A DNA stretch of 51,911 nt from Stentor coeruleus (Eukaryota > Ciliophora > Heterotrichea > Heterotrichida > Stentoridae): the NCBI GenBank assembly GCA_001970955.1, contig MPUH01000471.1, positions 1 through 51,911 on the forward strand. The letters are read 5' to 3'. The position numbers were made by a program, and so were the translations under genes. This document shows positions 39,679 through 48,734 of the stretch, piece by piece. The notes under the pieces were generated by a model. It worked only from the letters and a program-made list of their open reading frames with translations, ran no database searches and was not told the DNA's origin. Numbering within the stretch: the first letter of the stretch is position 1; every line of letters starts with the position of its first letter.

Positions 39679-40134
39679 TAATGATGGGTTTTATAAGAAA
39701 TTTGTCAGGGAATATGATAAGAAATTTATAATAAAAGTGCCTTTTTATGGGGTAGAATATTGTGAAGTGAGTTTAGGATTGATGAAGAGGGTAATATTGA
39801 AAATTGTGCTTAGGTTATTGAATAAATTGTATGATTTAATTTAAGTAACAGTTTGGTTTTTTAGTTTTCCTCTTTGCTTTATGTAAAAAAAAATTGATAT
39901 CACTTCTTCGTCAAATTTATTTTTTATGCTTTTTATTTTTTATATCTTCTACAACCTATTATTAATATTCTTTAAGCCTATATATCTTAAATTCCTTATC
40001 TTACTATATTTTTCTATTCAAAAAAATTCTAAAATGATCTACTCTTTATATCTTTACAATATCTAATAAAATATATCTATTTCCAACATATCACACTTTA
40101 TTTCCTCCTATAATATAACTTAAATCTAACCTTA
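39679..40134. other. Convergent intergenic region; skew switch near 39850
   Basis: G-rich to about 39820, then C-rich to 40134, matching the 3' flanks of a plus-strand and a minus-strand gene meeting tail to tail. No gene was seen. Confidence 0.45.
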
Positions 40135-41679
40135 TTACTGCTCCTCATCAATAGCTTTTTTCTCCCTCTCCTCCTCAACTTCTTCTACAGTTTTGACCTG
40201 CACTTCTTCAAAATTACTCTCCAAATTCTCATCCTTCACTATCTCAACATCTCTAATCTCACTTTCCTCAATTTCAGGCACCTCTTCAATCTTTGGTGTA
40301 AGTCTTTTTTCCTCAAAAACCAAATACTCAATTGCATTTGCCAAAGCTTTAAAAATTTCTTCCTCATTAACTCCCAAAGTTTTACATATTGTCAATTCAA
40401 CATACTCCCCATCAAAAATATTACAAGCCAATAAATCAAATTTAAAGTTGTTTGATTTTTTCAATACATTTTCAAGTCTTAAAATCACACTAGCTTGTAT
40501 CCCAGTGCCAATATTTTCAGGTGAACTAGTAAGAAATCCTAATAAATTGTTATGTTCAAACCTAGCATTTAATTGCCCAGCGATATACAGAACTTTATTA
40601 AAAACTTTTTCTAAATCCCCATTTGTAGTTTTACTAAGAAACTGTATATGATTTTCAAGATTAACCGCTATAGTAAGGTCATCAGCAACAAAAATACCTC
40701 GACCATTAGGCCAATCCCTAGCCAAGTCTGTGTGTGAAAATTTATCTTTAAACAAGTCAATAAGTGAAGGCTCATTTTCACCAGCTCTAGAATCATCCAT
40801 TCTAGTAAATGAGCTATCAAGAAAAGGATCCAAAATTTCCTGAATCTTCTGTTGAACTTCTGCCCGTTCATTAGGATTTAAACCAATAGGAAAAGAAAAC
40901 CCTATTATGTTCCTGTCTATAGAAACTTTTATACTTTTTACAATCTCCCCTGCTGGGTCGCAATTCACACATTTAAAATGAGATAAGTCTAAAACAGTTG
41001 TGTGCTTATTTGAAGAAGTCCATTGCTGGATTTCTTCTATAACAGGTTCAAATATTTCTTGAAAGACTTCATAACATTCAGAATCAGCAGCATAAATTCC
41101 AGGAACACTATCAGCATGTTGTAAACCTATGGTCAAGCATTCATGAAGATCATGATTAAGCTTTGTTTTTGTATTATGAAGCTTATTCCATACTGACTCA
41201 GACATATGTTTTTGGACTAGGGATTTAGAATTGTGAGGAAAAACTGGTAATGGTTTAGGATGGTTTTTGGCTTCAGCTGAATGAGATTTGATTTCTTCCA
41301 CTTCTTCAGGGTCTTTGGGCTTTGGTGCTGGGATTTTGAAAACTTGGGCATCGGATGGAAGGGTTTGTGAACCAATTATGATACCGTTTTCTTGTAACTC
41401 TGAAGGACCTGCGAGAGATGCTAAGTATTTTATCATGAAAACTGTTGGGTGAGGGTCTTTAGAATAAACAAGGGCATTAAGCATGTCACCAATGATTTTT
41501 TCTAACTTGTGAGTCTCTACATATGCCTTTGCTTCGATTTGCGCCTTGGATAACTTATGCTCCATTTTATTTGTGTTGAAAGGAATTTGGTGGGCTTGAG
41601 TTTTATATGGAATTAATGAGAAATTTTGTGAAGGAGAGGTGATAAAATGGATTGGAAGGATTATGGTTGATTTTGACAT
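40135..41679 (-). CDS. Phosphagen-kinase-like pseudoenzyme with RIIa-like docking domain
   Basis: 514 codons from the first ATG. ATG 41565 (residue 39, MEHKLSKAQ) is the better start, because the 114 bases before it are almost G-free like a 5' leader and encode no domain. Next is an RIIa/Dpy-30-like dimerisation-docking helix pair (AYVETHKLEKIIGDMLNALV, FMIKYLASLAG). The rest aligns with arginine/creatine kinases: N domain, DWPNGRGIFVADDLTIAVNL, then ENHIQFLS, GFLTSSPENIGTGIQASV and DGEYVE. By eye against Limulus arginine kinase, E225 and E314 are kept. The ATP-phosphate arginines are lost (124 to K, 126 to S, 229 to Q, 280 to Q, 309 to N), and Cys271 is Ser. The fold is probably retained without kinase activity. 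The acidic tail resembles linker. A scaffold or sensor at cilia is inferred from the docking domain. Confidence 0.82.
   Translation of the reverse strand: MSKSTIILPIHFITSPSQNFSLIPYKTQAHQIPFNTNKMEHKLSKAQIEAKAYVETHKLEKIIGDMLNALVYSKDPHPTVFMIKYLASLAGPSELQENGIIIGSQTLPSDAQVFKIPAPKPKDPEEVEEIKSHSAEAKNHPKPLPVFPHNSKSLVQKHMSESVWNKLHNTKTKLNHDLHECLTIGLQHADSVPGIYAADSECYEVFQEIFEPVIEEIQQWTSSNKHTTVLDLSHFKCVNCDPAGEIVKSIKVSIDRNIIGFSFPIGLNPNERAEVQQKIQEILDPFLDSSFTRMDDSRAGENEPSLIDLFKDKFSHTDLARDWPNGRGIFVADDLTIAVNLENHIQFLSKTTNGDLEKVFNKVLYIAGQLNARFEHNNLLGFLTSSPENIGTGIQASVILRLENVLKKSNNFKFDLLACNIFDGEYVELTICKTLGVNEEEIFKALANAIEYLVFEEKRLTPKIEEVPEIEESEIRDVEIVKDENLESNFEEVQVKTVEEVEEEREKKAIDEEQ
41566..41679 (-). promoter_or_regulatory. 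Probable 5' leader rather than coding sequence
   Basis: On the sense strand these 114 bases contain very few G and include tataaaactc. They match the G-poor upstream flanks of other genes here and not their coding regions. This favours translation start at 41565 for the phosphagen-kinase-like gene. Confidence 0.5.
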
Positions 41680-42010
41680 GTTGGAATATTTAGAAGTTGT
41701 TTGGTTTAATAGGAGAAATTTTTGGATGGTTATATATAAGTTAAATTATAGATTATATGGAAAATAATTGAATTTTGTAATTTATGTGGAATACTTGTAT
41801 TATAAAAATGTTGAAGTTATAATAGTTATTAGGTATCCATTTGTTTAATTTTAATTAAAAACATCAGCTTGGAGAAAAATTTATTAATGCTAAATTGCAT
41901 TTAGCTTTTGAGATAACTTGGTTTACTTCGAAATTAGATTTATTTAGTTTAATTTTTATAACTCATCATCCAAACCCAATAAAAATACTTATTTTAAACA
42001 TAATTTATTC
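41680..42010. other. Divergent promoter region
   Basis: Plus strand is G-leaning up to about 41830, then mixed. Promoters of the pseudoenzyme gene (minus) and the coiled-coil gene (plus) should lie here. No other feature was seen. Confidence 0.4.
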
Positions 42011-43261
42011 ATGGAGCTTAAAATGGAAGAGTTTGGGTCAATTTCACGAAGGTCTCGAATGAATAACGAAGAAAACCTCAGTGCTTATACAAGATTTGAA
42101 GATTCCCTCAAAATACCAATGCGGCCTATAATAGAAGCCCATAATGAGCTTCAGAATACTTATAACAACTTAGATGAACTAATAGACGAAGTTGTATCTC
42201 AAAACGAATGGCTTTTAAATAGTATTTCATATTAAGGTCGATACCTTGCACGACTTAAACAAGAAGAAGAAAAACTACAGCACTTAAAAGACCAGCTTCA
42301 AAAAGACTACTATGAAATCGAAAATAACCCTGAAGTATTCAATCTTGACCGAGAAATGAAAAGCTACACAGCACAAACTGAAGCTTTATCACGGTTTTCT
42401 TACCAACTTAAAACTCAAACAGACCTTTATCATAATCGATACAATGAAGAAAAAGATTATGTTCAAGACCTTAAAGACAAGCTCAAAGAAATCACAAAAG
42501 AAAACTTAAAAATCTCATATTCTATTGAAGAATTCAAAGCCAAGCCTCTGGAAAGTGTTATGTCAAGAAGTAAACTCCCATCATTGAATTCAAAGTACTC
42601 AATGAGTCAACTATCTTTACAAACTCCACTTAAACTAGACCATCTTAATGAAATTCAAAAAACAGAGTGCATTCTAGTTCTCGATGAGGTTCATAAAATC
42701 AAGAAAGAAATTAAAGAAACTAAAGAAGTCAGTCAGCACCTATCAACCCTCCAAGGGGCGTTTCTCACTGAACAAAAAAAACTTGAAGAATTTTTCCAAG
42801 ACTGTTTCATTGTTGCCAAGCAAAAACTCATCCAAAACCAACAAATGCCCCAGCTGAACAAAAAAGGCTTAGCTGGTTCTCTTTTCTTCGATCTTATCCA
42901 AAACGAAAAAATCAACCAAATCGCTGAAGCTCTTCAAGACAAAACCTATCGAAGTTCACTTCAAGACCGTGACAGTAAAAATATACTCTACTACACTGTA
43001 CAACGAATGATAAAAACAGCAAGAAACGATCAACGTAAAGAGCAAATCTCCAAAATCCAACTAAGCCGTGATGACTTCAACACTTTTACATCCTTACAAA
43101 TCCTAGGTCTTCTTTGCCTTCGTAATGATATCCAAGTCGAGCTTCATCTTTCAATCTTCCCAGCTAATCTTTTACATATCCAATATATAAACATCCCTGA
43201 TTTGAAAAAATCTAAAAATAGACAGATATCAAAGCCTAAGAAAAAAAAACGTGATAACTAA
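42011..43261 (+). CDS. Long coiled-coil protein with a 15-nt intron
   Basis: ATG 42011. An apparent TAA at 42233-42235 lies in a 15-nt intron (42222-42236, GTATTTCATATTAAG). Splicing gives 411 residues reading NEWLLNS-RYLARLKQEEE across the junction. Alternative Met residues lie at positions 4 and 17. It is almost entirely helical: coiled coils about 45-185 (KQEEEKLQHLKDQLQKDY, EEKDYVQDLKDKLKEITKEN) and 220-275 (VHKIKKEIKETKEVSQHL). A globular C-terminal part follows (QDRDSKNILYYTVQRMIKTA, FTSLQILGLLCLRNDIQVEL) and a basic tail KPKKKKRDN. No family is recognised. The stop is only 25 nt before the SNU13 start. Confidence 0.72.
42222..42236 (+). other. 15-nt intron
   Basis: GTATTTCATATTAAG has GTA...AG ends and carries the in-frame TAA. 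Removal keeps a continuous coiled-coil frame on both sides. Confidence 0.8.
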
Positions 43262-43286
43262 TAGTTTAATATTCTAATAATATATA

Positions 43287-43667
43287 ATGGCTGAAAGCAC
43301 ATCAAGAGCTTATCCTTTAGCTGATTCAAAGTTGACCAATAGTTTATTAGATTTGGTTCAACAAGCACAGAACTATAAACAGCTGAAAAAAGGAGCTAAT
43401 GAAGTGACGAAAAGTCTGAATAGAGGACATGCTCAGTTGGTGTTTATGGCTGCTGATACTGAACCTCTTGAGATTATTCTTCACTTACCTTTATTATGTG
43501 AAGATAAAAACGTTCCTTATGTTTATGTTAAGAGTAAGGCTGCTTTGGGCAGAGCCTGTGGTGTGTCAAGGCCTGTTATTGCTTGTGTTGTCAACTCTGC
43601 AATGGGCTCACCGCTGAAGCCTCAGATTGACGAGGCAAAGGATACGGTAGAGCAACTTTTAATCTAA
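43287..43667 (+). CDS. SNU13: SNU13/NHP2L1 (15.5K), L7Ae-family kink-turn RNA-binding protein
   Basis: A 126-residue protein, the normal length. [22 protein letters not shown] is followed by [20 protein letters not shown] with the L7Ae G-A-N-E RNA-contact motif, then [44 protein letters not shown] and IACVV. This is the eukaryotic 15.5K/SNU13 form rather than NHP2 or ribosomal eL8, based on the [13 protein letters not shown] and [11 protein letters not shown] segments. It binds k-turns in U4 snRNA and box C/D snoRNAs. Its ATG is 25 nt after the stop of the preceding coiled-coil gene on the same strand. Confidence 0.95.
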   Translation: MAESTSRAYPLADSKLTNSLLDLVQQAQNYKQLKKGANEVTKSLNRGHAQLVFMAADTEPLEIILHLPLLCEDKNVPYVYVKSKAALGRACGVSRPVIACVVNSAMGSPLKPQIDEAKDTVEQLLI

Positions 43668-44555
43668 GATGGTCTTATGGGCATTTTCATTAGGATTGTG
43701 AGTTTTTAGTGAATTTTGGTAGTAATTTTATGGAAGTTGGAAAATATATGGAAATTAAGGATAATAAGGTGTCAGGGTATAAGGCTAATTTAGAATTTTG
43801 TCTGATGTAATGGGCTGATTATATGGTTTTAGGCTTTATACTTAGATTATTGATATTGAGAAGATTTTGATAGATAAGAAAGGGAGGCTTTTAGGTAGGA
43901 AGGGTAAAGATAAATATTTTATTAGATATTATTATTTTATCGATATAAGGTTTAGAAATATGAATTTGTTAGAGATGGGTTTAGTAATTGATTATGATAA
44001 TTGATTTTATTAGTGGATATAGAGAAATTAATTTTATTTGCAGTTAGTGAAAAAATGATATAAAATGTAAAAATAAGTCTAAAAATTATAAGATAATACC
44101 CTTTTGTAAATACTGAAATTTTTAATAATATTATTATAAATATTACTAGGTGTGAATAAGATATTATATATAAACTCTCTATGTTTAATATCAAATTTGT
44201 TTACAACTTCAAAACCACTGTAAGCATATCAATCACCCTAACAATAAAATCTATTTCATCAAATAGTCTTCACACTTCCATAAATCTAAATTTCACAAAA
44301 AAATCAGCAAAAAGCAAAATCCTTCAAAAAATCACTATCAAAAAATCAATTCAAAATTAATACACCCACTCTATATCAACAAAAAACCATTCACTTCCAT
44401 GAAAATTTTTTATTGAAAACCCACACTAAACTTTAATCATCCCAATACCAATCTTATCTCTTAAAACTATCAACCTCTCCTTATCTTTATCATTATTATT
44501 CTTTTAAATCTAACAACTTCTAACCTTAAAAAATCAAAACAATTAATATGAAATA
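43668..44555. other. Intergenic region between two plus-strand genes; skew switch near 44190
   Basis: G-rich and C-poor after SNU13 to about 43980, then mixed. Very C-rich and almost G-free from about 44200 to 44555. No gene was supported; an 80-codon open frame on the minus strand at 43952-44194 is hydrophobic AT-rich noise. Confidence 0.45.
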
Positions 44556-45242
44556 ATGTCTGTGCTGCAAGTAATCCCAGAAGAAGACTCTGATCTCATA
44601 AAAAAAAACAAGCGTAATACATACGGTGATATCTACACCTTAAAATCAGACTCAGTTCAACAAAAAACCAACAAGGAAACCTCTAAAAACTCTACACCCA
44701 AAGGCCATTCAGAGTACTCTCCATTTTCAGAGTCTCATCAAGACGTTGAGATTGAAAAAATCAAAGTTATAACAAACACTTTATCATCAAATATCAAATC
44801 CGAGCTAAAAAACCATAAACAACTCACTTTAAACTATTTAGAATCCAACAAATCCCTTCATAATATCGTAAAAAACTATTCAAATGAAATTGAAGAAGCT
44901 AAAACCGCAGCTTATAATGCTTTTGTCGAAAGCTACCAAAACTGTGAGGATATAAAGAAAATGAGAGAAAGTGTACTTAGTAGAGAATCAATAAAAACAC
45001 ATGAAGAACAGAGTTATAATCATAATTGTAATGAAATTAACCCTGATGAAGTGTTGAAATCCCTTAGGTCTGAAATACAGGTAATGCAAGAAAGGTTATA
45101 TAAAAATGAGCTTGTTATTGAAGAAAAAGAAAAGGAAAATAATGAACTAAAGCTTTATATCAATAAATGTCATGAGATTAGAGCGTCAACTTTAGAAGGG
45201 GAGGAAAAGAAATTTGGGTGTGGAAAATGTATAATCAGTTAA
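44556..45242 (+). CDS. Coiled-coil protein with a C-terminal CaaX prenylation motif
   Basis: A 228-residue protein. Residues 1-60 are Ser/Thr-rich and disordered. Coiled coil runs from about 65 to 210 (KSELKNHKQLTLNYLESNKSL, SEIQVMQERLYKNELVIEEK, NNELKLYINKCHEI). The last residues are GCGKCIIS: C-I-I-S is a canonical CaaX box with a Ser at the end, predicting farnesylation, and the upstream Cys could be palmitoylated, as in Ras-type tails. It is probably a tail-anchored tether on an internal or plasma membrane. The family is not recognised. Confidence 0.72.
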   Translation: MSVLQVIPEEDSDLIKKNKRNTYGDIYTLKSDSVQQKTNKETSKNSTPKGHSEYSPFSESHQDVEIEKIKVITNTLSSNIKSELKNHKQLTLNYLESNKSLHNIVKNYSNEIEEAKTAAYNAFVESYQNCEDIKKMRESVLSRESIKTHEEQSYNHNCNEINPDEVLKSLRSEIQVMQERLYKNELVIEEKEKENNELKLYINKCHEIRASTLEGEEKKFGCGKCIIS

Positions 45243-45575
45243 ATAATTAGATTTTTGATATAAGTTTGCATGAATAGATGGGTTTTGATTGGATTTTTAA
45301 ATGGGAAAAATTATGATATTTAAAAAAAACTAGTATAGGATTTGAATAAATATAGTTTGAATCACTTTTATTCTTTATTTATTAAATGATTTGATCAATT
45401 TTTATATGATTTAAGTCAATTTTTTAATCCAAAAATATTATTATTTAAGATAATTTTAAGTCATTATTTAATTATATATACTATAAAAGTATATGAATTT
45501 AACCTAATCTTATTTGTAAGTATTTATTATCAAAATATGATAGATTATATTTATATAAAATAAAATTCTTAAAAC
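45243..45575. other. Convergent intergenic region
   Basis: AT-rich with related segments gatttgatcaattttta and gatttaagtcaattttt (45388-45425). No gene was seen. Confidence 0.35.
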
Positions 45576-46124
45576 TCAATATTGAAAACATCCACGTTTA
45601 TAAAGCCAAGATTTTCGATCTTCCTTCAATTTTATTCTCATTGCCTCTTGAGGAGAAAAAATAATAGGCTTAAATGGTTTAATTTTTATCGATCCAGCTT
45701 TCTGTGATTTATTTAACAACGAAGAATTTCTTTCAAGTTTAGCAAATTCCAGTCTTCCTTCAGTTTGTTTTTTTTCTTGACTTCTAAGATTGAATCTCAT
45801 ACTTCTCAATAGAAAATGACTTCTATTTAATCTGAATAATTATTACAAAAGTTCTCCTCTTATCTGATCGCAAAGGTAAATTTTATCAGGACTTGCGCTG
45901 ACAATTCTTTCAGGCTGGTGTTTTAAACGCTTTTCAATACGAGTATTTGACTTATGCGATAAAATGTTATTTTTTCTTGACGAGCTTTTATTTTTTCTTA
46001 ATGGGGATTGAAAGGAAAGGTTAGTGTTTAAACAAAAACGTGTTTGAGTTTGATTTACTAGAGATGTCTTCATATATGGGTATTCAATAAGAAATTCTGG
46101 TAAAGAACCTAATTTAGATTCCAT
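45576..46124 (-). CDS. Small basic protein encoded by two exons
   Basis: Two adjacent minus-strand frames are one gene. The upstream frame begins MESKLGSLPEFLIEYPYM and ends ...IRGELL with a TAA. Removing the 15-nt segment 45832-45846 (sense GTAATAATTATTCAG) joins it in frame to LNRSHFLLRSMRFNLRSQEK and on to WLYKRGCFQY, giving 177 residues. It is basic, rich in Ser, Lys and Arg, with short motifs such as RFCLNTNLSFQSPLRK and PFKPIIFSPQEAMRIKLKED. No domain is recognised. It ends with TGA; the next stop in frame is more than 20 codons on, and the intervening codons are hydrophobic and flank-like, so TGA acts as a stop here. Confidence 0.65.
45832..45846 (-). other. 15-nt intron (minus strand)
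   Basis: On the sense strand GTAATAATTATTCAG has GTA...CAG ends. It carries the in-frame TAA and restores one frame through two otherwise separate short ORFs. Confidence 0.75.
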
Positions 46125-46451
46125 TATATTTTTAATGTAATATACTATTTGATTTAGAATATATACATGTAATATATGTTAGGATTATGTGATGTTTTAT
46201 TAAATTAGAATATGGCGAGGATTATCGTTTAAATAATTAATTACTTTATTGATTGTCTCTTTGGTATCCTAAAATTAGAAACCAAGTAAGCAAAGCGATA
46301 TATCCTAACACATCAAATCAAAATTTAAAAATTAAAATCTAATACACTATAAATGTCNATATCCTAAATTAAATAAGTGAAAATCTAAAAACCCTCACAA
46401 ATCCTAACACATCAAATCAAAATTTAAAAATTAAAATCTAATACACTATAA
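46125..46451. other. Divergent region with assembly joint
   Basis: Holds the 5' flanks of the small basic-protein gene (minus) and the Nudix gene (plus), plus the joint at 46358. No other feature was seen. Confidence 0.4.
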
Positions 46452-46456
46452 ATGTC
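46302..46456. repeat. Assembly joint: 56-nt duplicate around an N at 46358
   Basis: 46302-46357 recurs exactly at 46401-46456, the latter containing the Nudix start codon. One copy is redundant. The 43 bases after the N are the extra upstream part of the second contig. Confidence 0.85.
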
Positions 46457-47498
46457 CGAAAGAGTTCCATTCTCAACTCATGGCTTTTCAGTTGTAGTAT
46501 GTAGAAACACTGACGGTAGGTGGCTTGCCGTAAANGTTCCATTCTCAACTCATGGCTTTTCAGTTGTAGTATGTAGAAACACTGACGGTAGGTGGCTTGC
46601 CGTAAAAGAAACTCGAAACCGAGGTTGGTGGCTTCCAGCAGGTCTAGTTGACCCAGGCGAGGACTTCATTCAAGCAGCCCATCGTGAATGTTTAGAAGAA
46701 GCTTTTATTAGAATCAAACTCCGAGGAATCCTCAGAGTCGAACATTCAATCTATGGCCCAACTCATGCCAGAATGAGAGTTATTTTCTTTGCAGTACCTA
46801 TCGATAATAATCAAATCCCAAAATCCATCCCAGATAATGAATCAGAAGAAGCTCGATGGGTTACTCTTGATGAACTTCGTATGCTCGCTAAAAGATCTCC
46901 AGGCTTAAGAGGTCCTGAACTCTATGAATGGGGTAATTATATAGAAAAAGGTGGTGCTATTGCGCCTATGTCATTTTTATGTCGTGAAGATGAAAGTATT
47001 CCTATAAATCCATCTTTATCATCAATTGATACTGAATCAAAAGATATACAAACTTTCGTTAATTCTATAGAAAAAGGTAATGAAGAGGCTGTTAAAAAAA
47101 TCCTTTTAACTGGATTCAATCCTAATTTTAAAATTAACAATAAGGATTGGAGTCCTTTACACTTAGCTTGTCATACTAATCAAGAAAATGTTGTTATTAT
47201 GTTACTTATTGCTGGGGCTAATGTTGATGCGAGGACTCATAAGAATAGGAATGTTTTGCATTTTGCTGCTCAAAGCAATTTTTCGATACTTGTTAATGTT
47301 CTTGTTGCGTTAAAAAGGGTTCAGAATTGGGAGAATATTATTAATATGGGAGATGAAGTTGGGGATACACCTTTACATTTTGCTGCGGTTATGAGTGGAA
47401 GAAGTCAATCTTGGGAACTTTTAATTGAAAATGGGGCTGATCCAAATTTGCAGAATTTACAAGGAATTAGTCCGTTGGATATTTTGTCAAGTGAATAA
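46452..47498 (+). CDS. Nudix hydrolase fused to ankyrin repeats
   Basis: 348 codons as assembled, about 324 after removing a false 71-nt duplication at 46464-46606. Residues about 5-145 are a Nudix fold with the Nudix box GLVDPGEDFIQAAHRECLEEAF: the consensus G, the E seven on, and RExxEE are all present, while the late Gly of the consensus is Phe. The metal-binding glutamates are intact, so pyrophosphohydrolase activity on an NDP-X substrate is likely. Residues about 195-320 form three to four ankyrin repeats: DWSPLHLACHTNQENVVIML, NRNVLHFAAQSNFSILVNVL, GDTPLHFAAVMSGRSQSWEL, GADPNLQN. Animal NUDT12 joins these domains in the opposite order (ankyrin first). Substrate unknown. Confidence 0.9.
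   Translation: MSERVPFSTHGFSVVVCRNTDGRWLAVXVPFSTHGFSVVVCRNTDGRWLAVKETRNRGWWLPAGLVDPGEDFIQAAHRECLEEAFIRIKLRGILRVEHSIYGPTHARMRVIFFAVPIDNNQIPKSIPDNESEEARWVTLDELRMLAKRSPGLRGPELYEWGNYIEKGGAIAPMSFLCREDESIPINPSLSSIDTESKDIQTFVNSIEKGNEEAVKKILLTGFNPNFKINNKDWSPLHLACHTNQENVVIMLLIAGANVDARTHKNRNVLHFAAQSNFSILVNVLVALKRVQNWENIINMGDEVGDTPLHFAAVMSGRSQSWELLIENGADPNLQNLQGISPLDILSSE
46464..46606. repeat. Assembly joint: 71-nt duplicate around an N at 46535
   Basis: 46464-46534 recurs exactly at 46536-46606 with a single N between. It duplicates about 24 residues at the N-terminus of the Nudix protein; the true gene should have this once. Confidence 0.92.
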
Positions 47499-47923
47499 TA
47501 GATTTATATATTAAGTAGTGAGGGTGTAAGGTTGAGATATAGATTTTATTGTAATAAAGATAGATGTTTAAAATTTAATGTGATTAATATTGATTATAAT
47601 GATATACTTAGTGATCTTAAATTGCTCTTTAAAATAAATACTATGAGAAGGAATTAATCTTAAAAGCAATTTTCTTCAAAAATTTTTATCTCTAAAAAGA
47701 TTCGCTTTTAATTTTCATCTTGTGGTGAGATATCATTTCTAATATCCCATCAAAGTTTTACTATTCAAAATTATCTTATTTTTAGTTTACTAGCCTGCAA
47801 TTTTTTATTCTTCAAACCTAAGCAATGAAAAAAAAATTATAAAATTTGATTTCTTAGATAATTGTGCAAAATATCATTATATATAATTAATATAAATATC
47901 ATTATATATAACTAAAAAGTTTA
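47499..47923. other. 3' flank of the Nudix gene
   Basis: G-rich and C-poor to about 47600, then AT-rich. Short related strings (atatcattatatataa and similar) precede the RNA-like repeat. No gene was seen. Confidence 0.4.
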
Positions 47924-48038
47924 GAGTTTAAAATGGGTGATAGTTAAGGTGGCATGGTTTAAACCTTGTCCGATCGAGGTTTGTTTAGGCAGATTCGGTA
48001 TGTTAAACCACTCGTTGTCGCTGGCTATGTGACTTTTT
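47924..48038 (+). ncRNA. Candidate structured RNA repeat, copy 2
   Basis: Near-identical to 133-192 over its first 60 bases (one change: gtggg to atggg), including the A-box-like tagttaaggtgg (47940-47951), the ggtttaaacc palindrome and the B-box-like gatcgaggt. The variable loop is about 18 bases shorter than in copy 1, yet the ttaaaccact block and tatgtgact are kept, as expected if gaggttt pairs with aaacc across the loop. Copy 2 ends in a T5 run (gtgacttttta), suited to pol III termination. No known RNA family matches by eye. Confidence 0.42.
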
Positions 48039-48551
48039 ACTATATAACTAATATAAATAACATTACATATAATTAATATAAAAAAAATCACAATGAAAAG
48101 TTTTGTTTTCGATAATTCCAATATTTCTTGGCATGGCTACAGACTTTTCACGGCGGATTGTTGTTATCACAGGCTTTCAAGACTTTTTTCTAATAATTTT
48201 CTTTTTTCTTGTTCCTTTCAGGAAGGTCTTAAAAATCTTTGCATCCTTTGGCTATTTTTTTAACAAATTTTAGATCGTTGCTTATAATATTAGTGTTCAT
48301 TAAAATCGCTTTTTTTGTTTGATATTTACAGTCAGTTTCAGTGTATGATCATAACTTTCTTGAAGTATTTCATCAAAGTTGCTTTCCATATTTGTGATTT
48401 TAATATCTAATTAGATGAATTTGATGGAATATTATTAATATATGTAATTGTACTTTTAATTGTAATTTTACAGTAAATTAAAAGTTCATTAATATTTCTA
48501 TCCAGTTATTTTTTTGAGACTTTACATTTTTTCTGTTCGTATATACTTTAT
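48039..48551. other. Noncoding stretch before the F-box/LRR-like gene
   Basis: AT-rich sequence with no credible frame. It is not C-rich like most 5' flanks in this window, so the right-edge family differs in flank composition from the core genes. Confidence 0.4.
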
Positions 48552-48734
48552 TTATCTTATAATTATGGACCTTCCTATTAAGAGGAAAAGTTCTTCCAAG
48601 AGACTAGCTGAAAGCCCTAAAAAGAGAATAAATACAGAATTANTTATCTTATAATTATGGACCTTCCTATTAAGAGGAAAAGTTCTTCCAAGAGACTAGC
48701 TGAAAGCCCTAAAAAGAGAATAAATACAGAATTA
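48552..48734. repeat. Assembly joint: 91-nt duplicate around an N at 48643
   Basis: 48552-48642 recurs exactly at 48644-48734, both copies holding the same start codon and first codons of the F-box/LRR-like gene. One copy is redundant. Confidence 0.92.

Noticed and set aside
42233-42235. In-frame TAA in the coiled-coil gene read as Gln
   Set aside because: The stop lies in a perfect 15-nt GTA...AG segment whose removal keeps the frame, so an intron is simpler.
46452-46606. Tandemly repeated N-terminal domain in the Nudix protein
   Set aside because: The repeat is exact at the nucleotide level and separated by a single N, so it is a contig overlap.
47921-48121. Minus-strand 66-codon ORF
   Set aside because: It runs through the conserved RNA-like repeat and has no coding character.
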